Source: Pedobacter sp. ok626 (GTDB lineage Bacteria > Bacteroidota > Bacteroidia > Sphingobacteriales > Sphingobacteriaceae). Taken from it: a stretch of 64,000 bases of DNA. Where the stretch lies: assembly GCF_900100435.1 (NCBI RefSeq), contig NZ_FNEX01000003.1, positions 124,001 to 188,000 on the forward strand, in the 5' to 3' direction. The notes below the pieces were generated by a model, which did no database searches, was not told where the DNA came from, and worked only from the letters and a program-made list of their open reading frames with translations. Shown in pieces: positions 52,226 through 61,696 of this stretch (its first letter is position 1; each line of letters starts with the position of its first letter). The position numbers were made by a program, and so were the translations under genes.

Positions 52226-53310
52226 TGCTTTTTTCTAAACTCGGAAGGAGTTTGATGGGTTACTTTTTTGAAAATCGTATTAAAAGAGGTTTTGGAATTG
52301 AAACCAGCTTCATAGGCAATGCCAACCAAAGAGAACTTGTTCTCGTTCTCGTCCAATAAAAGTGCTTTGGCGCGTTCCACCCTATATTTATTCACAAACT
52401 GGAAGAAGTTTTCATTAAAACCGTTATTGATGAGGTAAGAAAGCTGATGCGGGTTCATGCTCATTTGCTTTGCCAGCTTAATCAGGTTCAATTCCCCGTC
52501 CAGGTATGGCTTTTCAGCTTCCATAAGGGCAAGCAGCTTCTCTTTAAAAACTTCAAATTCCGCATCCGTTAACAATTTCTTTTTATCTCCAGGCATCTCT
52601 TCCTCCAATTCAACTGCTAAAAGCTCTTTTCTTTGTTGTTCATCCAGCGGATAGATTTCTTTCTGTCTCAAGGTATAATAAGTGGTGATGTATACAATGA
52701 ACAGAAACAACAGATCCATCAGAAAATTATCCTGAGTTTTTTGGATAAAGATATTATACAGTTCGTAGCCTACCGTAATCGTAATGGTGATCAACAGCAA
52801 GAAGGTCAGTTTAATCAGCCATTGCAGGTTGATTTCTGTATTGGAGGATATGGTTTCAATTCTTTTCTGGTGCTTGCGTATTTTATAATAGATAAAGCTC
52901 AGGTACAGTAAATTCTGAGAAATATTGATAAACAAAGCCAATTTACGGCAAACCTCATTTTCCCAGAAAAACAGGAGCAAGACCAGATAAACAACTGGAA
53001 TAACACAACAGCACAAATCGATTTTTTTAAACTTACGATTCGGGTTTATAAAAAGCACGACACTTGCGTACAACAATATCGGTGTGAAGATTTGTAGAAA
53101 ATAAACAAATTTGGCGGCGTGCTCAGTTACTGGTAACATGCATATCGCGAGTATGTCTAAAATCCAATAGGTAGACCAGAAGAATAGAAACAGGCCGAAA
53201 AACAGATTGGCTTTTTTGTTGACGTTCATTGGGTTCACCAAAACGATGAACGATTGCAGGATCAGGCTACCATATAACAACACCAGAATCAATTTTTGCA
53301 GATTTTCCAT
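52213..53310 (-). CDS. Membrane-anchored AraC family regulator
   Basis: A 365-residue protein. Residues about 1-215 hold six to seven hydrophobic helices (ILVLLYGSLILQSFIVLVN; LFFGLFLFFWSTYWILDILAI; FTPILLYASVVLFI; and more), followed by a cytosolic AraC-type double helix-turn-helix at about 255-365 (LIKLAKQMSMNPHQLSYLINNGFNENFF; FSLVGIAYEAGFNSKTSFNTIFKKVTHQTPSEFRK). This one-component membrane sensor architecture is common in Bacteroidota. Targets unknown. Its leading region (53311-53410) separates it from mnmE on the same strand. Confidence 0.88.
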   Translation of the reverse strand: MENLQKLILVLLYGSLILQSFIVLVNPMNVNKKANLFFGLFLFFWSTYWILDILAICMLPVTEHAAKFVYFLQIFTPILLYASVVLFINPNRKFKKIDLCCCVIPVVYLVLLLFFWENEVCRKLALFINISQNLLYLSFIYYKIRKHQKRIETISSNTEINLQWLIKLTFLLLITITITVGYELYNIFIQKTQDNFLMDLLFLFIVYITTYYTLRQKEIYPLDEQQRKELLAVELEEEMPGDKKKLLTDAEFEVFKEKLLALMEAEKPYLDGELNLIKLAKQMSMNPHQLSYLINNGFNENFFQFVNKYRVERAKALLLDENENKFSLVGIAYEAGFNSKTSFNTIFKKVTHQTPSEFRKKHSTL

Positions 53311-53410
53311 ATTTGTATACCGGCTTATCCGGAATTAAGGTATTCGAAACAGGCATATCAAATCAGTGGGATCCCAATGGAGTCTCACAGGATGCAGTAA
53401 TTATCACCGA

Positions 53411-54781
53411 TTATTTGCCTATGCAGAACTTACTAAAAATGTTCTCTAACAAATCATCCGTAGTAACCTGGCCTGTGATCTCGCCCAGATAATGAAGCGC
53501 TTGCTTAATATCCATTGCTAGGAAGTCAGAAGTCACTGGATTAACCAACCCTTCGGCAACACTATTTAAAGCCGTCCTGGTCCTTTGTAGTGCTTCTACA
53601 TGTCTAATGTTGGTAACCATGGTATGGCTGTCCGACAGTTTATCTCCTACTGCTGTATCGTATAATAACTGCTTCAGCTCCTCAATATGTTGTTGTTCCT
53701 TTGCCGAAATAGCAATAAAACTAATATCAGCAGGTAATTTAAGTTCTTTCAATCTGTCACTGTAGGAAAGATCCATTTTATTGGCGACAGCCAAAAATGC
53801 AATCCCCGGTTTGTGCAAACGTAAAATATCTTCTTTAATTTCTTCAGCGGTAAGATTTACCACATCAAACAAATAGACCAACACTGCCGACTGATTAATT
53901 TTCTGCATGGTTTTCTCCACACCTATCGCTTCAATCGTATCTGTAGCTTCACGAATACCTGCAGTATCAATCAGCCTGAAGTTGATACCATTGATATTTA
54001 GCACCTCCTCGATCGTATCTCTGGTTGTACCTGCAATTTCACTCACAATAGCACGATCTTCATTCAGTAAAGCATTCAACAAAGTCGACTTACCTGCGTT
54101 TGGTCTGCCAGCAATTACCGTGTTGATACCCATCTTGATCACGTTACCCAATTCAAAAGAGCGGATCAGCTTATTCAATACAACAGTGATCTTCTCAATC
54201 AATGCCTGTAACTGATCTCTATTGGCAAACTCTACATCCTCCTCAGCAAAATCAAGTTCTAGCTCAATCATCGAAGCGAAATGAATCAGTTGTTCGCGCA
54301 AGACATTCAATTCCGTACTAAAACCACCCCTTAACTGGTTCATAGCTACACTATGCGCCGCTGCTGAATCCGAAGAAATCAAATCAGCCACAGCCTCAGC
54401 CTGAGAAAGATCCAGGCCACCATTTAAAAACGCCCTTAAAGTAAACTCTCCGGGCTTTGCCGCAGAAGCTCCTTTTCTAATCAGCAAACTAATAATCTGC
54501 TGAATGATATAATTAGAACCATGACAGGAGATCTCCACCACATTCTCCTTAGTATAGGACTTTGGCGCTACAAATAAGCTGACAAGCACCTCATCTATAA
54601 CCACATTTCCATCTTTAATTAAACCAAAATGTATGGTATGTGAGTCTTGAGCAAGCAAATCTTTGCCACTAAAAACAGAGTTGGTAATGGCAATAGCATC
54701 TTTTCCGGAAAGGCGGATTACACCTATAGCACCGATTCCCGGTGGGGTTGATAAGGCAACTATAGTCTCATTCGTAATCAT
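53411..54781 (-). CDS. mnmE: tRNA modification GTPase MnmE (TrmE)
   Basis: 456 residues from the Met at 54781 (MITNETIVALSTPPGIGAIGVIRLSG, the classic MnmE start). The N-terminal tetrahydrofolate-binding domain runs to about 115 and a helical region follows. The G domain is inserted from about 215: GRPNAGKSTLLN (P-loop, about 225), AGTTRDT (G2), DTAG (G3) and NKMDL (G4). It ends FCIGK, matching the conserved C-terminal CxGK. With MnmG it makes the cmnm5 modification at U34 of tRNAs. It diverges from an AI-2E permease gene across about 90 bases. Confidence 0.96.
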   Translation of the reverse strand: MITNETIVALSTPPGIGAIGVIRLSGKDAIAITNSVFSGKDLLAQDSHTIHFGLIKDGNVVIDEVLVSLFVAPKSYTKENVVEISCHGSNYIIQQIISLLIRKGASAAKPGEFTLRAFLNGGLDLSQAEAVADLISSDSAAAHSVAMNQLRGGFSTELNVLREQLIHFASMIELELDFAEEDVEFANRDQLQALIEKITVVLNKLIRSFELGNVIKMGINTVIAGRPNAGKSTLLNALLNEDRAIVSEIAGTTRDTIEEVLNINGINFRLIDTAGIREATDTIEAIGVEKTMQKINQSAVLVYLFDVVNLTAEEIKEDILRLHKPGIAFLAVANKMDLSYSDRLKELKLPADISFIAISAKEQQHIEELKQLLYDTAVGDKLSDSHTMVTNIRHVEALQRTRTALNSVAEGLVNPVTSDFLAMDIKQALHYLGEITGQVTTDDLLENIFSKFCIGK

Positions 54782-54869
54782 GGGCAATCTTTGTTAAGTT
54801 TGATTTCTGGCACAAAATTAGCCAAACATTCCGTACCTTTTAGTTATTACCACCACAAAAACAAACATA

Positions 54870-56009
54870 TTGCGAATGAAAGACATGCCACTCACCGTTA
54901 GACGGTCTATTGAATTACTGGGAATCGCATTGCTCGGCGCCCTCCTTGTTATTGGTAATGACATCATTATGCCTGTAATCATGGCCTTCTTTATTACCAT
55001 AGTGCTACTCCCAGTCTACCGTTTTTTAATAAGAAAAAAATTCCCAGAGATCGCGGCAATCATATTGCCCATCCTATTATTAGCCATTTTATTAGGACTC
55101 ATTGTTTGGTTTTTTTCCGCCCAGATAGGAATTTTGGTGAACGACTTCCCTGATATTAAGAAAAATGTGAGCTCGCACCTGAATTCAATAAGTGCCTGGA
55201 TCAACAGCATCAGTGATTTCTCTACCAAAGAGCAAGTAAAATTTATAAACGATAAAAGTAACGATCTGCTGGGAATGGCCGGAAAAGCTGCCAGTGGAGC
55301 CGCTGTAACGCTAAGCTCGGTATTTGTATTTATGGGTCTATTACCAATTTACATCTATTTGATGCTTTTCTATAAGGATATCCTACTGCGCTTCGTTTTT
55401 ATGTGGTTTAAAACAGATCACCATCCTAGAGTGAAAGAGGCCATTTTTGAAACAGAGGCCATCATTAAGAATTACCTGGTAGGATTACTGATTCAAGTGA
55501 GCTACATGACGATTTTATTAGGAGGTATATTGTTATTGATTGGTATAAAACATGCGCTACTGATAGGTGTGATTTTCGCCATATTAAACCTGATCCCCTA
55601 CGTTGGCGCATTAATTGGAAACATTATTGGGGTAATGCTTACACTAACCTCATCGACAGAACTTTGGCCAGTGATTACCGTTTTAGGTGTTATAGCGGCA
55701 GTTCAGTTCCTGGACAATAATATATTGATGCCAAGGATAGTTGGCTCTAAAGTAAAGATCAATGCGCTGTTTGCCATTCTCGGAGTAATTATAGGTGGCA
55801 GTATTGCTGGGGTATCTGGAATGTTCCTGGCGCTGCCTATTATTGCAGTACTAAAAGTTATTTTTGATAGAACGGATACTTTTAGACAATGGGGAGTATT
55901 ATTGGGTGATGAAAGGCCTGAAAAAAGCCCTTTGACATTTGCTTCCTTTAGGAAAAGGAGCGCGGTAACTGTAAAGGCAGGTACATCAAAAACAAAAGAG
56001 AAGGATTAA
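54870..56009 (+). CDS. AI-2E family permease
   Basis: A 379-residue membrane protein, second member of the family in this window (the other is at 36490). Signature segments: ALLVIGNDIIMPVIMAFFITIVLLPVYRFLI, a charged periplasmic loop (about 95-145), LIGIKHALLIGVIFAILNLIPYVGALIG, and MPRIVGSKVKINALFAILGVIIGG. The end is basic and hydrophilic (about 345-379). Substrate unknown. Its stop codon lies at the centre of a 40-bp perfect palindrome that terminates transcription. Confidence 0.88.
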   Translation: MRMKDMPLTVRRSIELLGIALLGALLVIGNDIIMPVIMAFFITIVLLPVYRFLIRKKFPEIAAIILPILLLAILLGLIVWFFSAQIGILVNDFPDIKKNVSSHLNSISAWINSISDFSTKEQVKFINDKSNDLLGMAGKAASGAAVTLSSVFVFMGLLPIYIYLMLFYKDILLRFVFMWFKTDHHPRVKEAIFETEAIIKNYLVGLLIQVSYMTILLGGILLLIGIKHALLIGVIFAILNLIPYVGALIGNIIGVMLTLTSSTELWPVITVLGVIAAVQFLDNNILMPRIVGSKVKINALFAILGVIIGGSIAGVSGMFLALPIIAVLKVIFDRTDTFRQWGVLLGDERPEKSPLTFASFRKRSAVTVKAGTSKTKEKD

Positions 56010-56027
56010 TCCTTCTCTTTTGTTTTT
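55988..56027. terminator. 40-bp perfect palindrome, bidirectional terminator
   Basis: Positions 55988-56027 are a perfect palindrome of 40 bases centred on GGATT/AATCC, with A-rich and T-rich flanks. The stop codon of the AI-2E gene (56007-56009) lies at its centre, so the hairpin forms partly from coding sequence. It separates the plus-strand AI-2E gene from the minus-strand argS gene and can end both. Confidence 0.8.
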
Positions 56028-56067
56028 TGTAGTGCGAGATCCTGATACAAACTCAGGATTACATACC

Positions 56068-57849
56068 TTACATTCTTTCAGGAACCGCGATTCCTAAAAT
56101 ACGCATCCCTCTTTTCAATACTTCTGCCGTTACAAAACTCAAGTTCAAACGGTGCTTTTTAACAGCCTCGTTTTCCTCCTTAATAATCGGCGGAGTCTCA
56201 TGATAAAACTTATTAAACATCTTAGCCACTTCGTATAAGTAATTGGCTAAAACTGCCGGACTATGTGTTTTCGCTGCCGACTGAATCTCATTTGGATACT
56301 TAGCCAACAGCATAATCATTTCTTTCTCTGTAGCGGTAATCTCTGCATCAGCAACACCTGCATGCGCAAAATCATAACCTGCTTTGAGCAATAACGATTT
56401 AATCCTTGCATGTGTATATTGAATAAATGGACCAGTATTTCCCTGGAAATCGATAGACTCTGCAGGATCAAATAACAATCTTTTCTTAGGCTCTACTTTC
56501 AACAAGAAGTACTTTAATGCGCCCATACCAATATTATAGTACAAACGCTCTTTCTCTTCCTCGTCGAAATCATTTACCTTACCTAAAGCTTCTGTTTTTG
56601 CCTTAGCGGTATCGATCATCTCTGCAACCAGGTCATCCGCATCTACAACAGTCCCTTCACGAGATTTCATTTTTCCACTCGGCAAATCCACCATACCATA
56701 AGATAAATGGTGCAGACCAGTAGCCCAGCTTTTACCTAGCTTCTCCAAAATCAAGAAAAGTACTTTAAAGTGATAATCCTGCTCGTTACCCACCACGTAG
56801 ATCGACTCATCCATTTTAAAATCGTCGTACTTCATTTGGGCAGTACCCAAATCCTGAGTAATATATACAGATGTACCATCCGCACGTAAAACCAACTTCT
56901 GATCTAAACCATCAGCAGTTAAGTCAATCCATACCGAACCATCAGGCTTTTTAAAGAACACGCCTTTCTCCAAGCCTTCATCAACAGTACCCTTACCCAA
57001 CAAATAGGTATTGCTTTCGTAATAGTACTTATCAAAATCAACACCTAGGTTTTTATACGAAACGGCAAAGCCATCATATACCCAACCGTTCATGGTCTTC
57101 CAAAGCTCAATCACTTCCGGAACACCAGCTTCCCAATCTTGAAGCATTTTCTGTGCTTCTTTAATTAAAGGTGCATTTTTCTTGGCTTCTTCCTCAGTCT
57201 GACCTTCCAGCTTTAAGGCTTCAATTTCTTTCTTATACTCCTTGTCGAAAATTACGTAGTACTTACCTACAAGGTGATCACCTTTCATCAACGAGCTTTC
57301 TGGCGTTTCGCCATTACCCCATTTCTGCCAGGCCAACATGGATTTACAGATATGAATACCTCTGTCGTTTACCAGATTCACTTTTACCACATCATAGCCA
57401 CTCGCTTTAAGCAATTCCGCTACCGAATAACCCAATAAGTTATTTCTTACGTGACCTAAATGCAATGGTTTATTCGTGTTTGGCGATGAATACTCAACCA
57501 TTACCTTTTTGCCATTCGGACTAAACACACCAAATGATGGATTTAGGAGGTCTGTATTAAACAGATTTACCCAATAAGCGTCAGCAATACTTAAGTTTAA
57601 AAAGCCTTTAACCACGTTAAAAGCCGTAACTTCTTCAATGTTTGCTACTAAATATTCGCCCAGATCGGTAGCCGTAGCCTCTGGCGATTTTTTTGAGAAA
57701 CGTACAACAGGAAATACCACTATAGTGATCTGTCCTTCAAATTCAGCTCTTGTATCCTGTAAATTAACCTGATTTTCAGGCAAATCCTGCTGATATAACT
57801 CTTTTACTGCCGCTACAGTTGCAGCGATAATCTTATGTTCGATGTTCAT
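56068..57849 (-). CDS. argS: Arginyl-tRNA synthetase
   Basis: A 593-residue class I synthetase. The arginyl-specific N-terminal domain covers about 1-105. The HIGH-type motif is at about 128-140 (NTNKPLHLGHVRNNLLG) and the KMSKS region reads MKSREGTVVDADDL; a DALR-type anticodon-binding C-terminus follows (LLLKAGYDFAHAGVADAEI; FYHETPPII). It charges tRNA-Arg. It begins 22 bases after the arginase stop on the same strand, placing arginine breakdown and use for translation in one transcript. Confidence 0.96.
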   Translation of the reverse strand: MNIEHKIIAATVAAVKELYQQDLPENQVNLQDTRAEFEGQITIVVFPVVRFSKKSPEATATDLGEYLVANIEEVTAFNVVKGFLNLSIADAYWVNLFNTDLLNPSFGVFSPNGKKVMVEYSSPNTNKPLHLGHVRNNLLGYSVAELLKASGYDVVKVNLVNDRGIHICKSMLAWQKWGNGETPESSLMKGDHLVGKYYVIFDKEYKKEIEALKLEGQTEEEAKKNAPLIKEAQKMLQDWEAGVPEVIELWKTMNGWVYDGFAVSYKNLGVDFDKYYYESNTYLLGKGTVDEGLEKGVFFKKPDGSVWIDLTADGLDQKLVLRADGTSVYITQDLGTAQMKYDDFKMDESIYVVGNEQDYHFKVLFLILEKLGKSWATGLHHLSYGMVDLPSGKMKSREGTVVDADDLVAEMIDTAKAKTEALGKVNDFDEEEKERLYYNIGMGALKYFLLKVEPKKRLLFDPAESIDFQGNTGPFIQYTHARIKSLLLKAGYDFAHAGVADAEITATEKEMIMLLAKYPNEIQSAAKTHSPAVLANYLYEVAKMFNKFYHETPPIIKEENEAVKKHRLNLSFVTAEVLKRGMRILGIAVPERM

Positions 57850-57871
57850 ATGCTAATAATCCCCAAATCTA

Positions 57872-58822
57872 CTATTCGTTTCTGAAAGCGTTGGTCGCTT
57901 TAATTAAAATTTCAAAAGCATGCTCTGCCATTTGGTTTTCCCGGTCTAAAGTTGGGTTCACTTCTACGATTTCAAAGCAGCAAACTTTCTGGTTGGTAAT
58001 CAAGCCCGACATTAGTTTGCCGGCCTCTCTTTCCGTCAAGCCTTGCGCTACTGGTGTACCTGTACCTCTGGAAGCTGTGGGATCCAGTGAATCCACGTCA
58101 AAAGAGACATAAATCAAGTCACAATGATCTAGATATTTAAGCGTCTCGATTACGGTCCGCTCTACTCCTCTTTTTCTCAATTCAGCAGTAGTAAATATTT
58201 GTACTTTATGTTTTTTAAGTAATGCTGCTTCCGGCCGTTCCATATCCCTTGCCGAAATCAGCACCAGATCGCGATAACTGATCTTTGGTGCAATCTTGCC
58301 TACGTTTTTAAGCTGATACCAATAGTTAATTGTTTCCTGATCCAGCTTGTTCACTTTCGCCTCCAAATTGTCTTCATCGAGCGCCATCGCAAGCGGCATT
58401 CCGTGCATGTTTCCCGAGGGAGTTGTGTAAGGTGAATGTAAATCTGCATGTGCATCGATCCAAACTACACCTAATTTAGACTTAGGATACATCGCTTTTA
58501 TACCAGCAATTGTACCAGCCGCAGTACTGTGATCGCCAGCCAACACGATGGGAAATTCACCTTTTGCTAAGGTCGAACTCACTTCGTCACTCACCCGCTC
58601 CACCATCGTCAATATTCCTGAAATCCGCTTTGCAAAGGGGCTACCGGTACTTTCAAGCAACAAATGGTTCTCCGTAGGTACTTCTACAGATTTATGTTTT
58701 TTGAAAAAACGGCTCCCAAAATCAAGCGCTGCAATCTTAATTGCATCCACCCCTAAACTCGCTCCACGTGTGCCTGCGCCGATCTCAGATTTTACTTCAA
58801 TAATTTTTAAAGTCTTAGTCAT
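57872..58822 (-). CDS. rocF: Arginase family protein
   Basis: A 316-residue ureohydrolase. The Mn2+-binding motifs are present: GDHSTAAG, WIDAHADLHSP (DAHxD) and SFDVDSLDP (DxDxxDP). The GNMHGMPLA loop and an E in FEIVEVNP complete the site, a pattern closer to arginase (arginine to ornithine and urea) than to agmatinase, though this is inferred from family pattern. It is the first gene of the arginase-argS pair. It diverges from arginine decarboxylase across 102 bases, so both arginine-consuming branches start from one promoter region. Confidence 0.88.
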   Translation of the reverse strand: MTKTLKIIEVKSEIGAGTRGASLGVDAIKIAALDFGSRFFKKHKSVEVPTENHLLLESTGSPFAKRISGILTMVERVSDEVSSTLAKGEFPIVLAGDHSTAAGTIAGIKAMYPKSKLGVVWIDAHADLHSPYTTPSGNMHGMPLAMALDEDNLEAKVNKLDQETINYWYQLKNVGKIAPKISYRDLVLISARDMERPEAALLKKHKVQIFTTAELRKRGVERTVIETLKYLDHCDLIYVSFDVDSLDPTASRGTGTPVAQGLTEREAGKLMSGLITNQKVCCFEIVEVNPTLDRENQMAEHAFEILIKATNAFRNE

Positions 58823-58854
58823 AAAAAAAATACGGGTGTATTTTATAAAGTGTT

Positions 58855-58874
58855 TATCTTTGAGCCCAAAATTA
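58855..58874. promoter_or_regulatory. Divergent -7 boxes between arginase and arginine decarboxylase genes
   Basis: TATCTTTG (58855-58862, plus strand) and TAATTTTG (58874-58867, minus strand) both fit the Bacteroidota TAnnTTTG -7 consensus exactly. They are only four bases apart, so polymerase binding for the two directions would compete. The matching -33 boxes are weak. Confidence 0.45.
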
Positions 58875-58924
58875 ACTTATTTTAATTTGCCAAACCTTAT
58901 AAATAATAGTTCAAAAATAAAAAA

Positions 58925-60316
58925 ATGCAGAGTTACTCCGAATTTCTTGATCTAAGTGTTGGTTTCCCTCAGGAAGGTTACAGCGTAATAGACGACGAAT
59001 TATATTTTCAAGACCTCAATCTGATGGAGATGATTGAAACCTATGGCACACCATTGCGTTTCACTTACCTTCCTATGATCAGTAAGAAAATTCAGCAGGC
59101 CAAGTTGTTGTTCCAGACAGCAATCATCAAGAACAACTACCGTGGCGATTACAAGTACTGCTATTGTACGAAGAGTTCCCACTTCAGACATATTGTTGAA
59201 GAGGCCCTTAAAAATGGTATCCACCTGGAAACATCTTCAGCATTTGATATGCCGATGATTGAGGCCCTGGAAAAAAAAGGTGCCCTAACCAAGGATATTA
59301 CCGTGATTTGTAATGGTTTTAAAACTTATCAGTACAAACAATATATCATTGATATGTTGCATGATGGCTATAAAAACATCATTCCGGTTTTGGACAACAA
59401 AGAGGAGTTTAACCTTTTTGATGATGAGGTAGAAATGGACACACCTTGTAATCTGGGTATCCGTATCGCAGCAGAGGAACAACCAGATTCACAATTCTAT
59501 ACTTCCCGTTTAGGTGTCCGTATGGAAGATGTAATCGACTTTTATAACAATAAAATCTCTGCAAATCCTAATTTCAGGGTTAAACTACTGCATTTCTTCA
59601 TCAACTCGGGTATTACAGATTCTCCGTACTACTGGAATGAGCTAGAGAAATATGTAACCTTGTATTGCAAATTTAAAAAGATCAATCCTGAATTGGATAC
59701 TTTGGATATCGGTGGTGGTATGCCATTTAAAGATTCATTGGTATTTGATTTCGATTACGAATACATGGTAAACGAAATTGTAAAAAGGATTAAAGAAATC
59801 TGTGCTGAGCATGATGTTGTAGAACCGGATATCATTACTGAATTTGGTAAATACACTGTTGCTGAGGCTTCTGGTATCTTATACAAAGTATTGGGGCGTA
59901 AACAACAGAACGACAGAGAGAAATGGTTGATGCTTGATGGATCATTTATTACCAATCTGCCAGATGTTTGGGCATTGAACCAAAAATACATCCTTCTTCC
60001 GATCAACAACTGGGACGCAGAGTACGAAAGGGTAAACCTTGGTGGTATTACTTGCGACGGACAGGATTACTACAATCAGGAAGCGCATATGAACAGTGTG
60101 TTTATGCCTAAAACCCGTAAAGTTCAATATTTAGGTTTCTTCAACACTGGAGCTTATCAAGAGGTATTGAGTGGTTACGGTGGTATACACCATTGCTTGC
60201 TACCTAGTCCTAAACATGTGATCATACGTCGTAATCGCGATGAGACATTCAACTTTGAGGTGTTTGGTGAAGAGCAGAACAGTAAACAAGTATTGAAGAT
60301 CCTGGGTTATACCTAG
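58925..60316 (+). CDS. speA: Arginine decarboxylase (biosynthetic, PLP type)
   Basis: A 463-residue PLP-dependent decarboxylase of the Bacteroidota type within the alanine-racemase/DABA family. The start MQSYSEFLDLSVGFPQEG and the PLP-lysine region YKYCYCTKSSHFRHIVEEAL (about 78-98) are typical, as are DIGGGMPFKDSL and FGKYTVAEASGILYKV. It makes agmatine, the first step of polyamine synthesis from arginine. The terminal HHCLLPSPKHVIIRR segment is also conserved in these enzymes. It diverges from the arginase-argS pair and is followed by a strong terminator. Confidence 0.85.
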   Translation: MQSYSEFLDLSVGFPQEGYSVIDDELYFQDLNLMEMIETYGTPLRFTYLPMISKKIQQAKLLFQTAIIKNNYRGDYKYCYCTKSSHFRHIVEEALKNGIHLETSSAFDMPMIEALEKKGALTKDITVICNGFKTYQYKQYIIDMLHDGYKNIIPVLDNKEEFNLFDDEVEMDTPCNLGIRIAAEEQPDSQFYTSRLGVRMEDVIDFYNNKISANPNFRVKLLHFFINSGITDSPYYWNELEKYVTLYCKFKKINPELDTLDIGGGMPFKDSLVFDFDYEYMVNEIVKRIKEICAEHDVVEPDIITEFGKYTVAEASGILYKVLGRKQQNDREKWLMLDGSFITNLPDVWALNQKYILLPINNWDAEYERVNLGGITCDGQDYYNQEAHMNSVFMPKTRKVQYLGFFNTGAYQEVLSGYGGIHHCLLPSPKHVIIRRNRDETFNFEVFGEEQNSKQVLKILGYT

Positions 60317-60338
60317 GATTAGCTACCTTATAAAATTA

Positions 60339-60377
60339 CAGCCCCGATCGTCTAGCCACTTTCGGGGCTGCTTTTTT
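60339..60377 (+). terminator. Rho-independent terminator of the arginine decarboxylase gene
   Basis: CAGCCCCGA (60339-60347) pairs perfectly with TCGGGGCTG (60362-60370) around a 14-base loop, followed by CTTTTTT (60371-60377). A textbook intrinsic terminator, 22 bases after the stop. Confidence 0.85.
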
Positions 60378-60574
60378 AACCGCCGGCACATAATGCGAGG
60401 CGATTATCTTTCGGGGTTGACATAAAAGTTTGTGCCCCAATGCATTTGTAATGCGATGATTTATCCCATTCGAATTGTTTTTTGTATTAAATCCAATGGT
60501 GAACAGTAAAATGATAAATATGTTTTATTTTTTTTAAGCATATTCAAACAGCTGTTCTCGCTATATTAGAATGT

Positions 60575-60582
60575 TATCTTTG
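60575..60582 (+). promoter_or_regulatory. -7 box upstream of the 60644 gene
   Basis: TATCTTTG fits TAnnTTTG exactly, about 60 bases before the ATG at 60644. The -33 box is weak. The rest of the 60378-60643 gap shows no gene. Confidence 0.4.
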
Positions 60583-60643
60583 TATTGAATTAACTAGCTT
60601 TACCGTTATATAGAAATCGTTCAAGAACATTAACCTTTTATAG

Positions 60644-61594
60644 ATGGAAGAAAAACCTTCTTTTTGGCAAAGAATAGGAATACAGGATTGGTTTTTAAGC
60701 AGCAATGAATCTGCACCAACCGCTAAATCACAACCACTTACACCAGATACAGTTTATAAATATATCATAGATAAATTTAAGGAATCTATTGCTGAGCTTT
60801 CATTTGCGGAGCGTATCGTTTTCTACCATGAGTTTATCATTTGCCTGAATACCGATGACTACCGTACATTTATGGACAATAAAAACGGCCTATTCGGTCT
60901 GATTGCCCAGGAATCTGTAAAAAAATTCTACGAAATATTGAGCGACTATGCTGCTACTGGCAAGAGCGTAGAACCATCAAGCAACAAATGGGTTTTTCGC
61001 TTTGTCTCCCATCCTGATTACAAATCCGGCGATAAGGGTTTTATTGGTAAATTAATGCCGGATGGCGCTCAAAAACAGGAGAACCTAAGGGTTACTTTTA
61101 TACCGCGACAAACCGGAATGGCACAAACATTTGACATCAGCAACGATGTCCTGAAGGATTTCATCTTCTATAGCGAGGGATACTATGAGATCCCCTATCT
61201 GGCTAATTTGAAGTTTAAGGCGAAAAATGAAGTGGTTGAGGAAAATGTATTATTGGCAAGATTTGAAACCACACTGCCAGATAAAGCTTACTCGGGGCAA
61301 AAGCTGGAATACCTGATGAAGAGTAACGACATCACGATTTCTGGCAATGAGGAAACAAGAACGGATGCGAATGTATTTAAAATCCCGTCTGAATGGGTAA
61401 ACTCACCGCATCTTCAAATTCGCTATCGTAAGACAGAGGAGAAATTCTTCCTGGCTTCTTTCGGAGAGAAAACAATCCTGAACGAAAATCTGGTAGAAAG
61501 AAGTACCCCAGAGGATCCAAAATGGACTGAACTGCCGGTAAATTCAAGAATCATATTGAACGGAATTATTGGTGTTAATATATTTAAAGCCTAA
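60644..61594 (+). CDS. Hypothetical protein, possible FHA-like C-terminal domain
   Basis: 316 residues, no signal. The helical N-terminal half (about 35-115: TVYKYIIDKFKESIAELSFAERIVFYHEF) is followed by a strand-rich half whose end (about 205-316: LEYLMKSNDITISGNEETRTDANVFKIP, then LPVNSRIILNGIIGVNIF) has the spacing of a degenerate FHA sandwich. FHA domains bind phosphothreonine, which would fit the PP2C phosphatase gene just downstream; this is inference. It is the first gene of a cluster that includes a tiny membrane peptide, PP2C and a large FtsW/RodA-like protein. Confidence 0.55.
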   Translation: MEEKPSFWQRIGIQDWFLSSNESAPTAKSQPLTPDTVYKYIIDKFKESIAELSFAERIVFYHEFIICLNTDDYRTFMDNKNGLFGLIAQESVKKFYEILSDYAATGKSVEPSSNKWVFRFVSHPDYKSGDKGFIGKLMPDGAQKQENLRVTFIPRQTGMAQTFDISNDVLKDFIFYSEGYYEIPYLANLKFKAKNEVVEENVLLARFETTLPDKAYSGQKLEYLMKSNDITISGNEETRTDANVFKIPSEWVNSPHLQIRYRKTEEKFFLASFGEKTILNENLVERSTPEDPKWTELPVNSRIILNGIIGVNIFKA

Positions 61595-61597
61595 CCT

Positions 61598-61696
61598 ATG
61601 TCGCAAATCCTATCTGTAGCGTTATTGCTTATCTGTGTGATCTTACTGATCGCTCACTTTGTGGCTATTAAAAATTCGACCAGCAAGAATGGATAG
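61598..61696 (+). CDS. 32-residue single-pass membrane peptide
   Basis: The frame from the ATG at 61598 reads MSQILSVALLLICVILLIA, then HFVAIKNSTSKNG: one strong transmembrane helix (about residues 3-24) and a short hydrophilic tail. It starts three bases after the preceding stop, and its stop overlaps the ATG of the PP2C gene by eight bases (61689-61696), so translation is tightly coupled on both sides. The placement and composition argue for a real small membrane protein. Confidence 0.6.
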   Translation: MSQILSVALLLICVILLIAHFVAIKNSTSKNG

